Of a stretch of DNA of 64,000 nucleotides, positions 37,101 to 44,354 are shown piece after piece. The stretch spans positions 5,210,501 through 5,274,500 of the forward strand of contig NC_088315.1 of NCBI RefSeq assembly GCF_910592395.1, written 5' to 3'. The notes beneath the pieces were generated by a model. That model saw only the letters and a list, made by a program, of their open reading frames with translations. It was not told the DNA's origin and searched no databases. Both the position numbers and the translations under genes were made by a program. The stretch is from Lineus longissimus. Its lineage: Eukaryota > Nemertea > Pilidiophora > Heteronemertea > Lineidae. The stretch's first letter is position 1. Every line of letters starts with the position of its first letter.

Positions 37101-40100
37101 CAACAGATAAATAATCTATACACAAGGGCGTTATAACATGAACTATGAAAATATACAGTAGTTTGTTCAAAGAGAGAACAAAGTCGTAGGTCAATTGACC
37201 TGTTTGGAAAAATAACTTCGAGAGAAATTACTTGTCGAAATTTTCAATAAAGGTCACAGACGGCGCTACTTTGACCACGACATGAAAATTTAATTAGCGC
37301 TCTGTAGTTAAAATGTGCAGACATGACGTACATGAAAAGCTTGTCTCTGAGTGGGCTGAAAGAGACATTGTTGAAACACTTTTAACATAGAATATAATGG
37401 ATGCCCAAAGGTACAACACAAGTACTTTCAGAAGATGGCTATATTAATTATTCTCCTTAGATAGTGCAGTCATGCAAGCTAAGTCCAACTTTGATGAAGA
37501 GGCAAATTGCATGACAATAGCCATTGAAATAATATAAAATACTATTGAATATGAGATATTGACATTTTCAGATGAAGTGGAAGTAATGCTGACTAATTCC
37601 TACTTGAAATGTATTAGCTATGTTCTTCAGTGAAAATATCAGGTCAATAAATCTTATGTGGGTAAGATAAAACAATCAGTATTGTCTAAGCCGACCAGAT
37701 GAACAATACGATTATTGACGGCCTGTCTTGATTTCAGAACAGAAATGTGAAAATACTTTGTTTCTTTGCCATTCGTCTGCACATATGGTAGCAGATGTTT
37801 CGAGAGTTTTTCAATGCAGTAATACATTACTGCTACAAGATGTTGTTATGAATTTTTCATTGTATAATGCACATCCTGACTTCTCAGGCCATTTTACTTG
37901 ATACATACTTATACCATGCAAAAGAGTGAAGTCATGTTTTAGACCCTGTTTCAATTAGTGTTCCTTAAGATGTCGCATAACGCGACCTGATATGTGTCAT
38001 TGTGTTTGGGCGTATAGACTTATTTCTTGTTATTAATATGAGTAAAGAATGTGGGACAAGTTCTGGCAGTACTTGCCACAGATTTAGGCTCAACTAATTA
38101 CTACAATCCTCTGCTCGGCTTTAGGCATATTATTCATAATCCATTCATAATGATAGTATTTGGGGGATAATAAGTGCCCTTTAAAACACTTTAGCATGAA
38201 AGGGGTTAACAATCATTTTAAGAAAACCGATAGTTTGCTAACAGAATGCACGGCTAATACAGAAATCCCGGAGGATTTGTCAACAAGGCCGGTGTTATGG
38301 TTTTAACAGTACATCAAACTGCCAGCTACTGATTAATGATTCATCGACTGTTGCCTTGCCTATAGTGACCATGTAATGGTATCACGAAATTGGCAGGTAT
38401 AAAATCTCATGACCAATGAATTTAGTGATTTTCAGAAACCAGAACTTCGGTGTCCTGTAAACTTTTGCATTTTAAAGACAACTGCAAGATTGGGTCAGGA
38501 ATAACTTGACCAACATGCAACAGACTAGCAGCAGTATGCAAAGACATTTTGAAAGCAGTATTCACAAAAGTCCAGATGACAGCTTTAGAATTATGGAGGA
38601 TTTTACAAATTGCCCCAAGGCCATGATTATCCTAAAATTGGAATCTTGTCCATTGTATGTGAACCAAGTAACACACACCCAACATTTAGACAATTCCCAA
38701 AACCTTGCCCTAACATCCCACTGGAAAAAATCTGCCTTATATTTTTGGCTACAATGTGTAATCTTGGGAAATCATATTGCAGTACGGTAAAAATAATGTG
38801 TCATCTCCTTAGTGATAGGGGACTGTGACCTTGAGTAAGGTACCGAGGATCGATGACTTTCTTGATGACGATATCAAGGCGGAAATAGCATAAAGGTCAA
38901 GGAAAGCATTACTTGAGATTCATGTTTAAAAAATCTAGTGACAATGTTGCCAAAAGTTATGGCCAAACCTCAAACAGATTGCACAGAAAGCAAAAACTTG
39001 TCTTAAGTACTGCGACAAAGGAATCAGTAAAACTTGTACCATAAGTTGCAATCCATGTCTGTTGACAAATTATTTCCGAGTGTCAGCTAGCTCAACAGAA
39101 AAGTTAAGTCAAACTTCATGTTTTAAGAAACCTTTTTTGTTCGTTGAGTTTATTTTCGTTGAACTAACTCTAGTGTTGTCACAATGAAGTATACTTATTT
39201 ATAGGTTTAGGTACGTTTAATTCAAGGCCACTTGACGAGGAACTCACAAGATAATTTAATTTTGATTGGAAAGGCTGAAAGATATTTTGCAATCCGCCAA
39301 AATGCTAATTGTGAAAATTTAATTTTTTAGATATTTTCAGGAAACAAAATAATAAAGATATTTTGCAATCCGCCAAAATGCTAATTGTGAAAATTTAATT
39401 TTTTAGATATTTTCAGGAAACAAAATAATAAAGATATTTTGCAATCCGCCAAAATGCTAATTGTGAAAATTCAATTTTTTAGATATTTTCGGGAAACAAA
39501 ATAATAAAGATATTTTGAAATCCACCAAAATGCTAATTGTGAAAATTCAATTTTTTAGATATTTCTTAGGGAAACAAAATAATAAAGAGGCAGGGAAGCA
39601 TCACAAAGACGAAGAAATAATAGATCAACAGCGCTGATTCACCCTCCATAAAATAATCATCTATTACCATCACATATTCGATTTTGTGAAAGTAATCAAC
39701 CTTTTCCTAATGGGGAATTATCATTTGCTATATACGAAGTCAATTATTGATCTCAAGAGGGTACATGTACAATCCGTATAAAGAGGCCGTGTTAAATCAG
39801 CAATTAATTTCTCTGTTGGATGAATATATGTTTTGCTTGGGCATTAGCATTAGCCTACATTATTGATATGACGCCGATCATTCTTGCACTTTTCTGGTAT
39901 TGGTAGCCCTATGTAAAGGGAAAGAAACGTTGAAGAAAGACTTATATACCAAAAAGCCTTTGTAAAAATATTCCGAAGCCAGCTTGAGGCATGTCAGGCT
40001 TTCACCACAGGAATTTCCAAAATACTTCACTTTCTTCATGGCTCTTTGCTTAAAATCCTCTTTTGATTGTGAATTCTTTAATAGACTAGAGCAATTATAA

Positions 40101-41388
40101 AGCAGGGTCCTTCATTCAATATGGATGTTTTTCCTTCATCCTTAAGAGCAACTTTAGGCATGACTCACTATTAAACAATGACTTTTAACTCTAAGTTATA
40201 AAACTATTACAAATTGATGTGAAATGTTCTAGTTCCTGGTGATTTGATATTACTTTGTCAACTGTCTTTCATATCCTTGCCCTTTACAACTGCTAACAAT
40301 CTTGAGTTTCCAAGAAGACTACATATTGTAGCAAGAACAATTTCCTTTAGAAACCATTCAAATGGGCCCCACCTTATCCTGATTAAACCCAAGGGACAGC
40401 ATTCCTAAACACTCTGAAAATGGATGCATGTACATTTCCTCTTGGAACAACTACCACGCATCCACCATTAAAGATGAATACCAATTTCATAAGCAATTAA
40501 TTCCACCTTTAAAATATTGATGAAGTGTGCAGAGCAAAGATTATCTACTTACTTATTGTCAGATTGATTAATTGATTACTAAAGGATGAGTCATAAAACA
40601 AGGTAATGTTGACAGAAGCCTTGAGTTTGGCCTTTTTAAAACCAACATAAATAAGGCCCTCAATTACATCTGAACATCCCTTAGCAGATACCTCTGTCAG
40701 CTGTACATCCATTTATGAGAATTCTGTTTTTGAGAAAATCCCATCAATTTAGCAAAATTCTTTTGCTGCCCATTTTTTGTCAAACTAATACCATGATATC
40801 ATTATAAGTCATTATGAATATTGATATCATTTGTGTATAGTAATTTAATATTCAACAGTCTTTCATGTAACACTCTATATAATGCTATTTATTTCTTTGT
40901 TCCAAAAAAAACCTATAGAATTTGGGGGATCAAGCCCAGCTAATAGCTTTAAGGGATTATTTAGATGGCAAGTGTTTCTAATTGAACACGTTTGAAACAT
41001 GATATGGAATGTGGCCAACATCAACATACTTGTATGTAATAGCGAGATGAGAATTTCAAAATTCAGCAGAACCCCTTCAATAAGGACACCCTTGGGACTA
41101 ATAGTGCTATCCAACAGAGAGATGTCCTTATTAGATAAATCAACTTCTTTAAACTGTCAGACACCAAAATCACTGTCCTTAATAGAGGGGTGTCCTGCTA
41201 ACAGAGGTGATGACATTATAGGGCATGGCAATGGGACCAAAGGAAACGTGCTGAAAAGAATCTGAGACATCAATAAAAATCCTACCTGTTGAGTTCTGGC
41301 CTAAAACGGGCGCAGTTAGGCATCCCCATGCTAAGAGTATAACAGTTATCATTTTACTCCATTTCAACCCCTTTACACCGGTCGCCAT
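6639..41388 (-). CDS. Giant KIAA1549-like (UPF0606) single-pass membrane protein with three Ser-rich repeat arrays
   Basis: Twenty-two coding exons chain in phase on the - strand: 41286-41388, 30965-36196, 23658-30527, 20021-22897, 19398-19684, 19033-19201, 18607-18618, 16953-17164, 16829-16837, 16131-16264, 15800-15888, 15426-15499, 15059-15222, 14342-14401, 13157-13388, 12825-12907, 12427-12600, 11393-11457, 10955-11088, 10611-10646, 9456-9491, 6639-7118. They total 17,532 nt, about 5,843 aa. Order: signal peptide (1-30); 7-residue-based Ser array (about 35-1778); 14-residue array (about 1779-4068); 20-residue array (about 4069-5027); juxtamembrane domain with two furin-like sites; transmembrane helix (about 5197-5224); cytoplasmic tail of about 620 aa. 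Family assignment rests on the membrane exon (LWIIGAVLGP), the tail block IEHWRNKMRLR, the helix MSKLLDNAFSLV and the terminal SLREEL, which match human KIAA1549/KIAA1549L as I remember them. Molecular function is not established here; the vertebrate proteins are surface glycoproteins. The assignment was not checked by a search. Confidence 0.85.
7384..7565 (+). repeat. Left arm 16-bp tandem array of the foldback element
   Basis: About ten copies of TACCTATGTGTCCCGG with single-base variants, interrupted once by CATATTAAAGGGG near 7500. Confidence 0.88.
8440..8562 (-). repeat. Right arm 16-bp tandem array of the foldback element
   Basis: About seven inverted copies (CCGGGACACATAGGTA). Some carry ATATAGG or AAACATAGG variants. 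Confidence 0.88.
9456..9491 (-). CDS. KIAA1549-like exon 21: 36-nt cassette
   Basis: Acceptor TATTTCCCAG before 9491, donor AATGAG|GTGAGC after 9456. Twelve codons, phase 0-0: DIYLPKLRYYNE. The frame is open and the sites are good, but conservation cannot be checked here. Confidence 0.6.
10611..10646 (-). CDS. KIAA1549-like exon 20: 36-nt Tyr-rich cassette
   Basis: Acceptor CCTCTCTAACAG before 10646, donor CCCCCA|GTAAGT after 10611. Twelve codons, phase 0-0: YETYTYSTMDPP. It may correspond to YEDYGMTPP in human KIAA1549 (from memory). Confidence 0.72.
10955..11088 (-). CDS. KIAA1549-like exon 19, cytoplasmic
   Basis: Acceptor TTTCCTCTTCAG before 11088, donor CAACAG|GTAGGC after 10955; ends in phase 0. 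It encodes GATSSKTHLPMLVNTKPAQA, GGPFATPYKTSDELAWMEPV and LQQQ. Confidence 0.83.
11393..11457 (-). CDS. KIAA1549-like exon 18, cytoplasmic
   Basis: Acceptor CGTGTTTTAG before 11457, donor GCAG|GTAAGA after 11393. It encodes LKDSDEGMMPSTALVQPTPS and A. Confidence 0.78.
12427..12600 (-). CDS. KIAA1549-like exon 17, cytoplasmic
   Basis: Acceptor CACCTGAACAG before 12600, donor GAGAG|GTAGAT after 12427; 174 nt, phase 2 in and out. It encodes NNRVTPEPSESSDGTDRQMT, HPVPAALPPPHGRASNAPLT and KRKRLLQARMENQIAQE. Confidence 0.8.
12825..12907 (-). CDS. KIAA1549-like exon 16: conserved short helix
   Basis: Acceptor TAACTTCCAG before 12907, donor CCACG|GTGAGT after 12825. It encodes SDSGETLADSRKRMSKLLDN and AFSLVHP. 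The MSKLLDNAFSLV helix matches MHSLLDDAFALV of human KIAA1549 (from memory). Confidence 0.87.
13157..13388 (-). CDS. KIAA1549-like exon 15, cytoplasmic
   Basis: Acceptor TCTTTCTTCAG before 13388, donor AGTGCG|GTAAGA after 13157. It encodes LSKRAKSKHFRNELDQLYDD, GTVGQYRKKDYGIEAHLPEL, DPEQAALIASHPAPAFAHPP and PALARPVSSAPFRSPSA: a basic helix followed by a Pro/Ala-rich stretch. Confidence 0.84.
14342..14401 (-). CDS. KIAA1549-like exon 14, cytoplasmic
   Basis: Acceptor TTAATTTTAG before 14401, donor GAGAG|GTATAT after 14342; 60 nt, phase 2 in and out. It encodes NRVAPSPTQSDYSTDDQIE. Confidence 0.78.
14895..15046 (+). repeat. Clustered AGGTCA half-sites
   Basis: Six AGGTCA (14899, 14913, 14946, 14993, 15033, 15039) and one GGGTCA (14965), all in the same orientation, next to exon 13 of the KIAA1549-like gene. 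It could be a decayed microsatellite or a nuclear-receptor-type site cluster. Confidence 0.5.
15059..15222 (-). CDS. KIAA1549-like exon 13: conserved basic helix
   Basis: Acceptor TTTTCACTAG before 15222, donor AGACG|GTAAGA after 15059. It encodes VEKSLQQKAYIEHWRNKMRL, RQRARSAQSVNISDVLGADN and YIPPPTFGKGKGRRR. The IEHWRNKMRLR block aligns with IEHHRNKIRLR in human KIAA1549 (from memory), the clearest family match in the tail. Confidence 0.88.
15426..15499 (-). CDS. KIAA1549-like exon 12, cytoplasmic
   Basis: Acceptor GTATTTTTCAG before 15499, donor TCCAAG|GTAAAG after 15426. It encodes GDAGAMPAILQSWLVTGSSR and NKESK. Confidence 0.82.
15800..15888 (-). CDS. KIAA1549-like exon 11, cytoplasmic
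   Basis: Acceptor TTTGTTGCAG before 15888, donor CAAG|GTGAGT after 15800. It encodes IIDTSDSMHFSDEDVHHPAP and APMQGGSWQ, an acidic and His-containing linker. Confidence 0.82.
16131..16264 (-). CDS. KIAA1549-like exon 10, cytoplasmic
   Basis: Acceptor TCTTCTTTTAG before 16264, donor CAAAC|GTAAGT after 16131; phase 0 in, 2 out. It encodes SDKDLGRASTSDKLDMEDLD, DTGIRRSARDLEARLDP, and LPLPLKQ. Confidence 0.85.
16829..16837 (-). CDS. KIAA1549-like exon 9: 9-nt microexon
   Basis: GGTCGTAGG (Gly-Arg-Arg) between acceptor GACTTTTCAG and donor GTAAGA, phase 0 in and out. It inserts a dibasic tripeptide in the cytoplasmic tail between LHL and SDKDLG. Skipping it keeps the frame. Confidence 0.5.
16953..17164 (-). 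CDS. KIAA1549-like exon 8: transmembrane segment
   Basis: Acceptor TTGATTTCAG before 17164, donor CATCTG|GTAAGT after 16953. It encodes AYYSTATPEEDQK, then the hydrophobic helix LWIIGAVLGPLAGIGLIVWF and VLFIYF, then the stop-transfer KCCKKPKAEEKKG and TYAEGEQGSLHPPPKPLHL. Type I orientation follows from the signal peptide and the basic cluster after the helix. The IIGAVLGP core is characteristic of the KIAA1549 family. Confidence 0.88.
18254..18377. mobile_element. Small foldback MITE
   Basis: Arms of about 37 bp (18254-18290 and 18341-18377) are inverted copies with few mismatches, from AATGGGTGATATGAATAAAG to the start of the loop; the loop is about 50 bp. The hairpin lies in intron 7. No clear target duplication is seen. 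Confidence 0.6.
18607..18618 (-). CDS. KIAA1549-like exon 7: 12-nt microexon
   Basis: TGTACACCAGCG lies between acceptor TTTTTTCAG and donor GGTAAG, phase 1 in and out. It adds four residues (LYTS) between LGYYVADNAE and AYYSTATPEE. Skipping it keeps the frame. Support is the strong splice sites and phase only. Confidence 0.6.
19033..19201 (-). CDS. KIAA1549-like exon 6: juxtamembrane domain, second half
   Basis: Acceptor TTATTTTTAG before 19201, donor GAAC|GTAAGT after 19033. It encodes VINITRPNDDTLVDMVYYAT, YDGETLVSTKAVALLDLYSD and QELAIALGYYVADNAE. The LGYYV element just before the membrane is a feature I remember from KIAA1549 proteins. One N-glycosylation sequon, NIT. Confidence 0.83.
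19398..19684 (-). CDS. KIAA1549-like exon 5: juxtamembrane domain, first half, two furin-like sites
   Basis: Acceptor TTATTTTTAG before 19684, donor GTTCAG|GTTTGT after 19398; phase 1 in, 0 out. It encodes 96 residues: a beta-helix-like start (LRVSTTVDVTTDAFKYEMED), a basic cluster FRRKRD (19536-19547), an acidic stretch (DSGYESDYADSGV), a second basic cluster SRKKRAG (19428-19439) and a strand YNGYTVQ. The layout with the next exon resembles SEA-like folds, where processing sites sit in loops. That is inference. Confidence 0.82.
20021..22897 (-). CDS. KIAA1549-like exon 4: 20-residue Ser/Met array
   Basis: Acceptor ATCATTTGCAG before 22897, donor ACTA|GTAAGT after 20021. It is 2,877 nt, 959 codons, phase 1 in and out. 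The first 73 residues are Ser/Thr-rich and unique; then about 38 units of MESSMSMSSSPVISSSAVSS follow with few substitutions; then about 130 residues are rich in Ser, Thr, Val and Ala with an Ala/Thr run (TTTAATTTAATTTT). Each full unit has three Met, one Glu, one Pro and about eleven Ser. Confidence 0.83.
20401..22680. repeat. 60-bp coding tandem array in exon 4
   Basis: 38 consecutive units of exactly 60 bp, + strand start GCAGAGCTACTGATCACTGG. Four adjacent units from 21301 to 21540 are identical base for base. Confidence 0.96.
23658..30527 (-). CDS. KIAA1549-like exon 3: 14-residue Ser/Met array
   Basis: Acceptor TTCTTCTTCAG before 30527; donor CCTT|GTAAGT after 23658. It is 6,870 nt, 2,290 codons, phase 1 in and out, entirely open. 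About 150 units of 14 residues, consensus SSMIEPSSSLAMSL alternating with SSVVEPSSSLAMSL. A less regular N-terminal zone has SSSLAESTSSMVQP. The array is flanked by short non-repeated ends (ASQTQISLGSSSLSV at the N side, STPGSTMSEMVASSV at the C side). The only other possible acceptor a few bases downstream would break phase. Predicted extracellular. Confidence 0.83.
23930..30290. repeat. 42-bp coding tandem array in exon 3
   Basis: About 150 copies of a 42-bp unit, + strand consensus GACATTGCCAGACTGCTCGA followed by TGGTTCAACCACTGATGATAGA. Variants with GAAGAC, AAAGAC or AGAGAC mix through the array. Confidence 0.93.
30965..36196 (-). CDS. KIAA1549-like exon 2: 7-residue-based Ser/Gly/Leu/Pro array
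   Basis: Acceptor ATCTTTTCAG before 36196 and donor CACAG|GTAAAC after 30965. It is 5,232 nt, exactly 1,744 codons, phase 1 in and out, with no internal stop. About 180 non-repeated residues (ESMVLITNVPSSQSIII...) are followed by about 200 heptads arranged as SSSGLLP / SSSSGLP / SSSSFDF or as the 14-residue form without the middle block. Phe-Asp-Phe or Phe-Gly-Phe recurs every 14 or 21 residues. The C-terminal 150 residues are degenerate (SSTEMSTIFSSG). No Cys is seen in the array. Expected to be extracellular and heavily O-glycosylated on Ser (inference). Confidence 0.83.
31400..35650. repeat. 21-bp-based coding tandem array in exon 2
   Basis: Units of 63 or 42 bp, all multiples of 21 bp. 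Near-identical segments recur at larger offsets: CTCGAGGGCAGCTGTCC occurs at 32131 and 32761 (630 bp, 30 x 21), inside a longer matching block. Confidence 0.9.
39278..39590. repeat. 76-bp tandem array, about four copies
   Basis: Units start with AAAGATATTTTGCAATCCGCC at 39278, 39354, 39430 and (with two changes) 39506, and end in GGAAACAAAATAAT. AT-rich and non-coding. Confidence 0.92.
41065..41220. mobile_element. Interspersed repeat of GTCCTTAATAGAGAGG type, copy 1
   Basis: It starts GCAGAACCCCTTCAATAAGG and ends CTGTCCTTAATAGAGGGGTG then TCCTGCTAACAGAGG; it contains GATGTCCTTATTAGAT. Shares its 3' end with the copy at 60110-60232. I recall similar sequences as common dispersed repeats in marine invertebrates. 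No transposase. Confidence 0.55.
41286..41388 (-). CDS. KIAA1549-like exon 1: signal peptide
   Basis: The start is the ATG at 41386-41388 in context ACAATGG (A at -3, G at +4). The codons before it in the same frame contain no other ATG. It encodes MATGVKGLKWSKMITVILLA followed by WGCLTAPVLGQNST: a basic n-region, a hydrophobic core and a likely cleavage after VLG. Donor CAACAG|GTAGGA, phase 1. The next exon is 5.1 kb away. Confidence 0.8.
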
Positions 41389-41900
41389 TGTGACGCTGTG
41401 GTCCGTTGCCAACGTCGAATGTATCAGTAATTTCTATAAAGATCCGTCAAAGAATAGACATATAATCCATTTCGAACTGAATATCCTTATTATGTCTCCT
41501 TTTTAGCAGTTTTATTGAAGTGTCAGACCTTAGCTGATGTTATATCGGGACATTTTTGACCGCTGGACTGGTCGCTACGGTAGCCTCGAGACACTGCTAG
41601 CATGGCATATCATACTATACCCATAAGCCTCGTTCTCGAAGCAATTAGGTTAACGCGTTTAGCGCTCATGCGGCATTGGACCCCTGCGGCCCTTATCAAA
41701 GGGTTTATAGTTTATGGGTTATTACAGGTTATTGGATATACGATTTTTGTATGGTTTGTTGTGGTTTTTCCGGCCAAACGTCACTGGCCTCTCTGGGCAC
41801 GCCTTGAATGCGCGCCACGTGGTGACAGCTCGCAGACGACAGCTTGGCGCGCGAATGGAGAATGACAGCACTTCGAATCCAGCTCCTGTTGCGCTCTCCC
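41389..41900. promoter_or_regulatory. CpG-richer promoter region of KIAA1549-like gene
   Basis: CpG dinucleotides are visibly more frequent here than in the surrounding introns. It contains a palindromic E-box CCACGTGG (41815-41822) and lies directly upstream of the signal-peptide exon. The start site cannot be placed. A 66-codon ATG-started open frame on the + strand (contained in 41602-41865) has one hydrophobic stretch but no recognisable homology. Confidence 0.4.
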
Positions 41901-42570
41901 CCAGCATTTCTTTTTATATATCGTTAGTCAAAACGATCAACGGCAATGTGAGAAACAATCCAAAAAGCAATCTATCCACCCGTTTTTGAACTCCCAATAA
42001 CTACTATCAGTTTTATTCGCCGCCTTTTTTGGAGACGTCCCTGTCATGCTGTACTTTTTTGCCACGTTAGTTATTTTCGATCTGGGTGTTTCTTCTATTC
42101 GGAGATATTACATTTTTAATCAAACACTGTTTCTCAATTGTGCAGCAATGCCAAGTTCATACGGATTACTCTGTTAACGCAAGTGACGCTCAGTGAGGGG
42201 TTTACGCGTAGGCCCTTCCTGTTCGAGTGGGACTAAATAAACCCAAGCCCTTCTGCTGACGTCAATCGCTCACCTGATTGCGGCAGTGAAGTGAAATCTT
42301 AGACCCCAGGAGAGAAAGTCTGGGAATTTTGGTGTACGCTTCGACGATAAGGGTTTTGTGAGGTAAAAGGTCCACCCTAGCTTTAGAAACATGGTGCATT
42401 ACTTTGGGAGAGTACACATCTATATCAGAGACAGAGTACGTATAGTGAAGGTGCATGGCACATCCAGCAAAGACTTGGTACACTCTCTGGCAATATGGCG
42501 AGCTATGAAGGGGAGGGCACATCCAGAAGAGATATGGTGCACTACTCTCCCATTGGCGGAAAGTCATTTA

Positions 42571-43045
42571 CTAACAGCCTCTGTTCTGTTCAACTAAGAA
42601 CACTTTCACGAATTGTCCTTGGTGAAGGTATGTCTGTAGCGACTGACTAAGTCTTTATGCTGACACAGCCCTCCGGTGGAGACATTACTAACAGCCTCTG
42701 TTCTATTCACGAATTGTCCTTAGTCAAGGCCAGTCTGTAGCGACTGACTAAGTCTTTATACTGACACAGGCCTCCGGTGGAGACATTACTTACAGCGGCT
42801 CTGTTCTCTTCATCTAAGAATGGTTTCACGAATTGTCTTCAGTGAAGGTATGTCTGTAGCGACTGACTAAGTCGTTATGCTGACACAGCCCTCCGGTGGA
42901 GACATTACTAACAACCTCTGTTCTTTTCATCAAAGTACAGTTTTGCGAATTGTCTTCAGAGAAGACATGTCTGTAGCGGCAAACTGTGTCCTCATACCGA
43001 CAGGGCCCTCCGGTGGAGACATTGCGAATGCGGCTGGTCCTGTCT
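42571..43045. repeat. Minisatellite, about 105-130 bp units, four copies
   Basis: Each unit has CCTCTGTTCT, CGAATTGTC, TCTGTAGCG and ends CCTCCGGTGGAGACATT; the ends fall near 42667, 42787, 42907 and 43022. The first three copies share GACTGACTAAGTC; the fourth is divergent. Non-coding. Confidence 0.82.
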
Positions 43046-43199
43046 TCAAGTGGTGACAACATACTACAGCCACCGGCCATTGGTTGTAGTCTTGTGTTAT
43101 GTCACCGCAGCTTAACTTCGATGGAGGAGGCATGGCTTTATGTTTGCAGTATTGTAAGACCAGTTCGTCACCGATGTGAACATTGTGGGTAATATTCAT

Positions 43200-43620
43200 G
43201 ACCAGCTGGTCTCCTGGCACAACATTGTTGCAGAGACATGCCCCGTCTTCAGACTGTGTATTGCTGCAGGGTCAGCATTCACAACCACGCAAACTGCGGG
43301 GACAACATTGCTCGCACCAAGGCGTCTTCAGGCTGGCTATTGCTGTAGGGTCACTTCCAAAACGGCGGCAACATTGATAAGCCCAGAATTGCTGCAGTCA
43401 CTTTCTCAACCAAGCAGACAACATTGCAACAGTGACAAGCCTCATCTTAAGGCTTGGTACTGCTGCAGAGTAACTTTTCAACCAAGCAGAACCCGGGACA
43501 ACATTGCTTTAGCGACAAGCCGGCTTCAGGCTGTGCATTTTCACAACCAGAGACTCCGGGACATTGCTGCCTGCAGTGGCAAGCCGTCTTCAGGTTGGGC
43601 ATTGTTCCATCTGGCGTCAG
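43200..43620. repeat. Degenerate minisatellite, about 80-100 bp units
   Basis: Recurring GACAACATTGC, GACAAGCC-TCTTCAGGCTG, TATTGCTGCAGGGTCA and TTTTCAACCAAGCAGA blocks in about five diverged copies, adjacent to but different from the previous array. Confidence 0.65.
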
Positions 43621-43961
43621 TTTGGGGAACTAGACACCAGACACCCATGTTTGCTCAAGACATCCAGGCTTGTTTAGCTCGAGGCGCATGGGATAGACTG
43701 TACCTTGTGAACTTTTCCTGTCATTAAGGGTACATATATCCCTTTTTGACTTGGAAAATGAAGAATGAACCTGCTCATTCTCTTGCCAGGTCACAACACG
43801 TTCATATCGGTGTATTAGGCTGTAGATCCAGACTGTACTCTTGTGGACATCATGCCCACTGAGAACAGTTTATTGACACCTGGCCTTACATAGGCAGGTA
43901 CTCCATGACGAGATGGCAAAAAACCAAAGAAAGAGAACCAAAATATGGATTCAACTCTTCA

Positions 43962-43972
43962 TTTATTTTATT
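43962..43972 (-). promoter_or_regulatory. RPL15 polyadenylation signal
   Basis: Two overlapping AATAAA on the - strand (43967-43972 and 43962-43967), about 80 nt after the stop, as expected for a short ribosomal-protein 3' UTR. Confidence 0.75.
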
Positions 43973-44048
43973 TGTCTGGTCACTTACCAAATTAGGATGG
44001 TACAGTGAATTTAAAAAAAAAAAAAATTGAATCCAATCCACGAGGAAC

Positions 44049-44354
44049 TTAACGCTTCCTGTGCATCTGTTGGAAGTTGTTCCTTCTCCAGGCAGCCTTG
44101 TGGGAACCACCAATGGTCGAGTTGTAGGCGTGACCCTTTCCGAGGCCACGAGATTTGCGCCCGGCTGACGTGAGACCGCGCATCTCCCTGTGCTTGGCTT
44201 TGGAGGAACAGATCCATTGGAGGTCTGGGCAACGCCTGATGGCCTTATGAAAGGGATCAACCATGATGATCTCAAAATACTTATAAGTAGAATCTTGGGC
44301 TACCCAGTACGAGTTCATTACACGGAGGGATCCACATTTGCGGCCAACACGCTC
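44049..44354 (-). CDS. RPL15: RPL15 terminal coding exon
   Basis: Acceptor TTTCTTCCAG before 44354. It encodes [20 protein letters not shown] onward and ends in QQMHRKR, then TAA at 44049-44051. Confidence 0.95.
   Translation of the reverse strand, partial: ERVGRKCGSLRVMNSYWVAQDSTYKYFEIIMVDPFHKAIRRCPDLQWICSSKAKHREMRGLTSAGRKSRGLGKGHAYNSTIGGSHKAAWRRNNFQQMHRKR

Larger units (their letters stand above)
36197..41285. other. Intron 1 of KIAA1549-like gene
   Basis: 5.1 kb with no supportable exon. It contains a G14 tract (36709-36722), a 76-bp tandem array (39278-39590) and an interspersed repeat copy (41065-41220). Confidence 0.6.
41900..43960. other. Intergenic region between KIAA1549-like and RPL15 genes
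   Basis: No supportable coding region. It contains a full palindromic CRE (TGACGTCA, 42257-42264) and two minisatellite arrays. The open frames here follow the repeats and resemble no protein I know. Confidence 0.55.

Noticed and set aside
43176-43727. 183-codon + strand frame
   Set aside because: Its first ATG lies after the nominal start, it runs through a degenerate minisatellite, and its composition (Cys, Arg, Gln, His mixed) resembles no protein I know.
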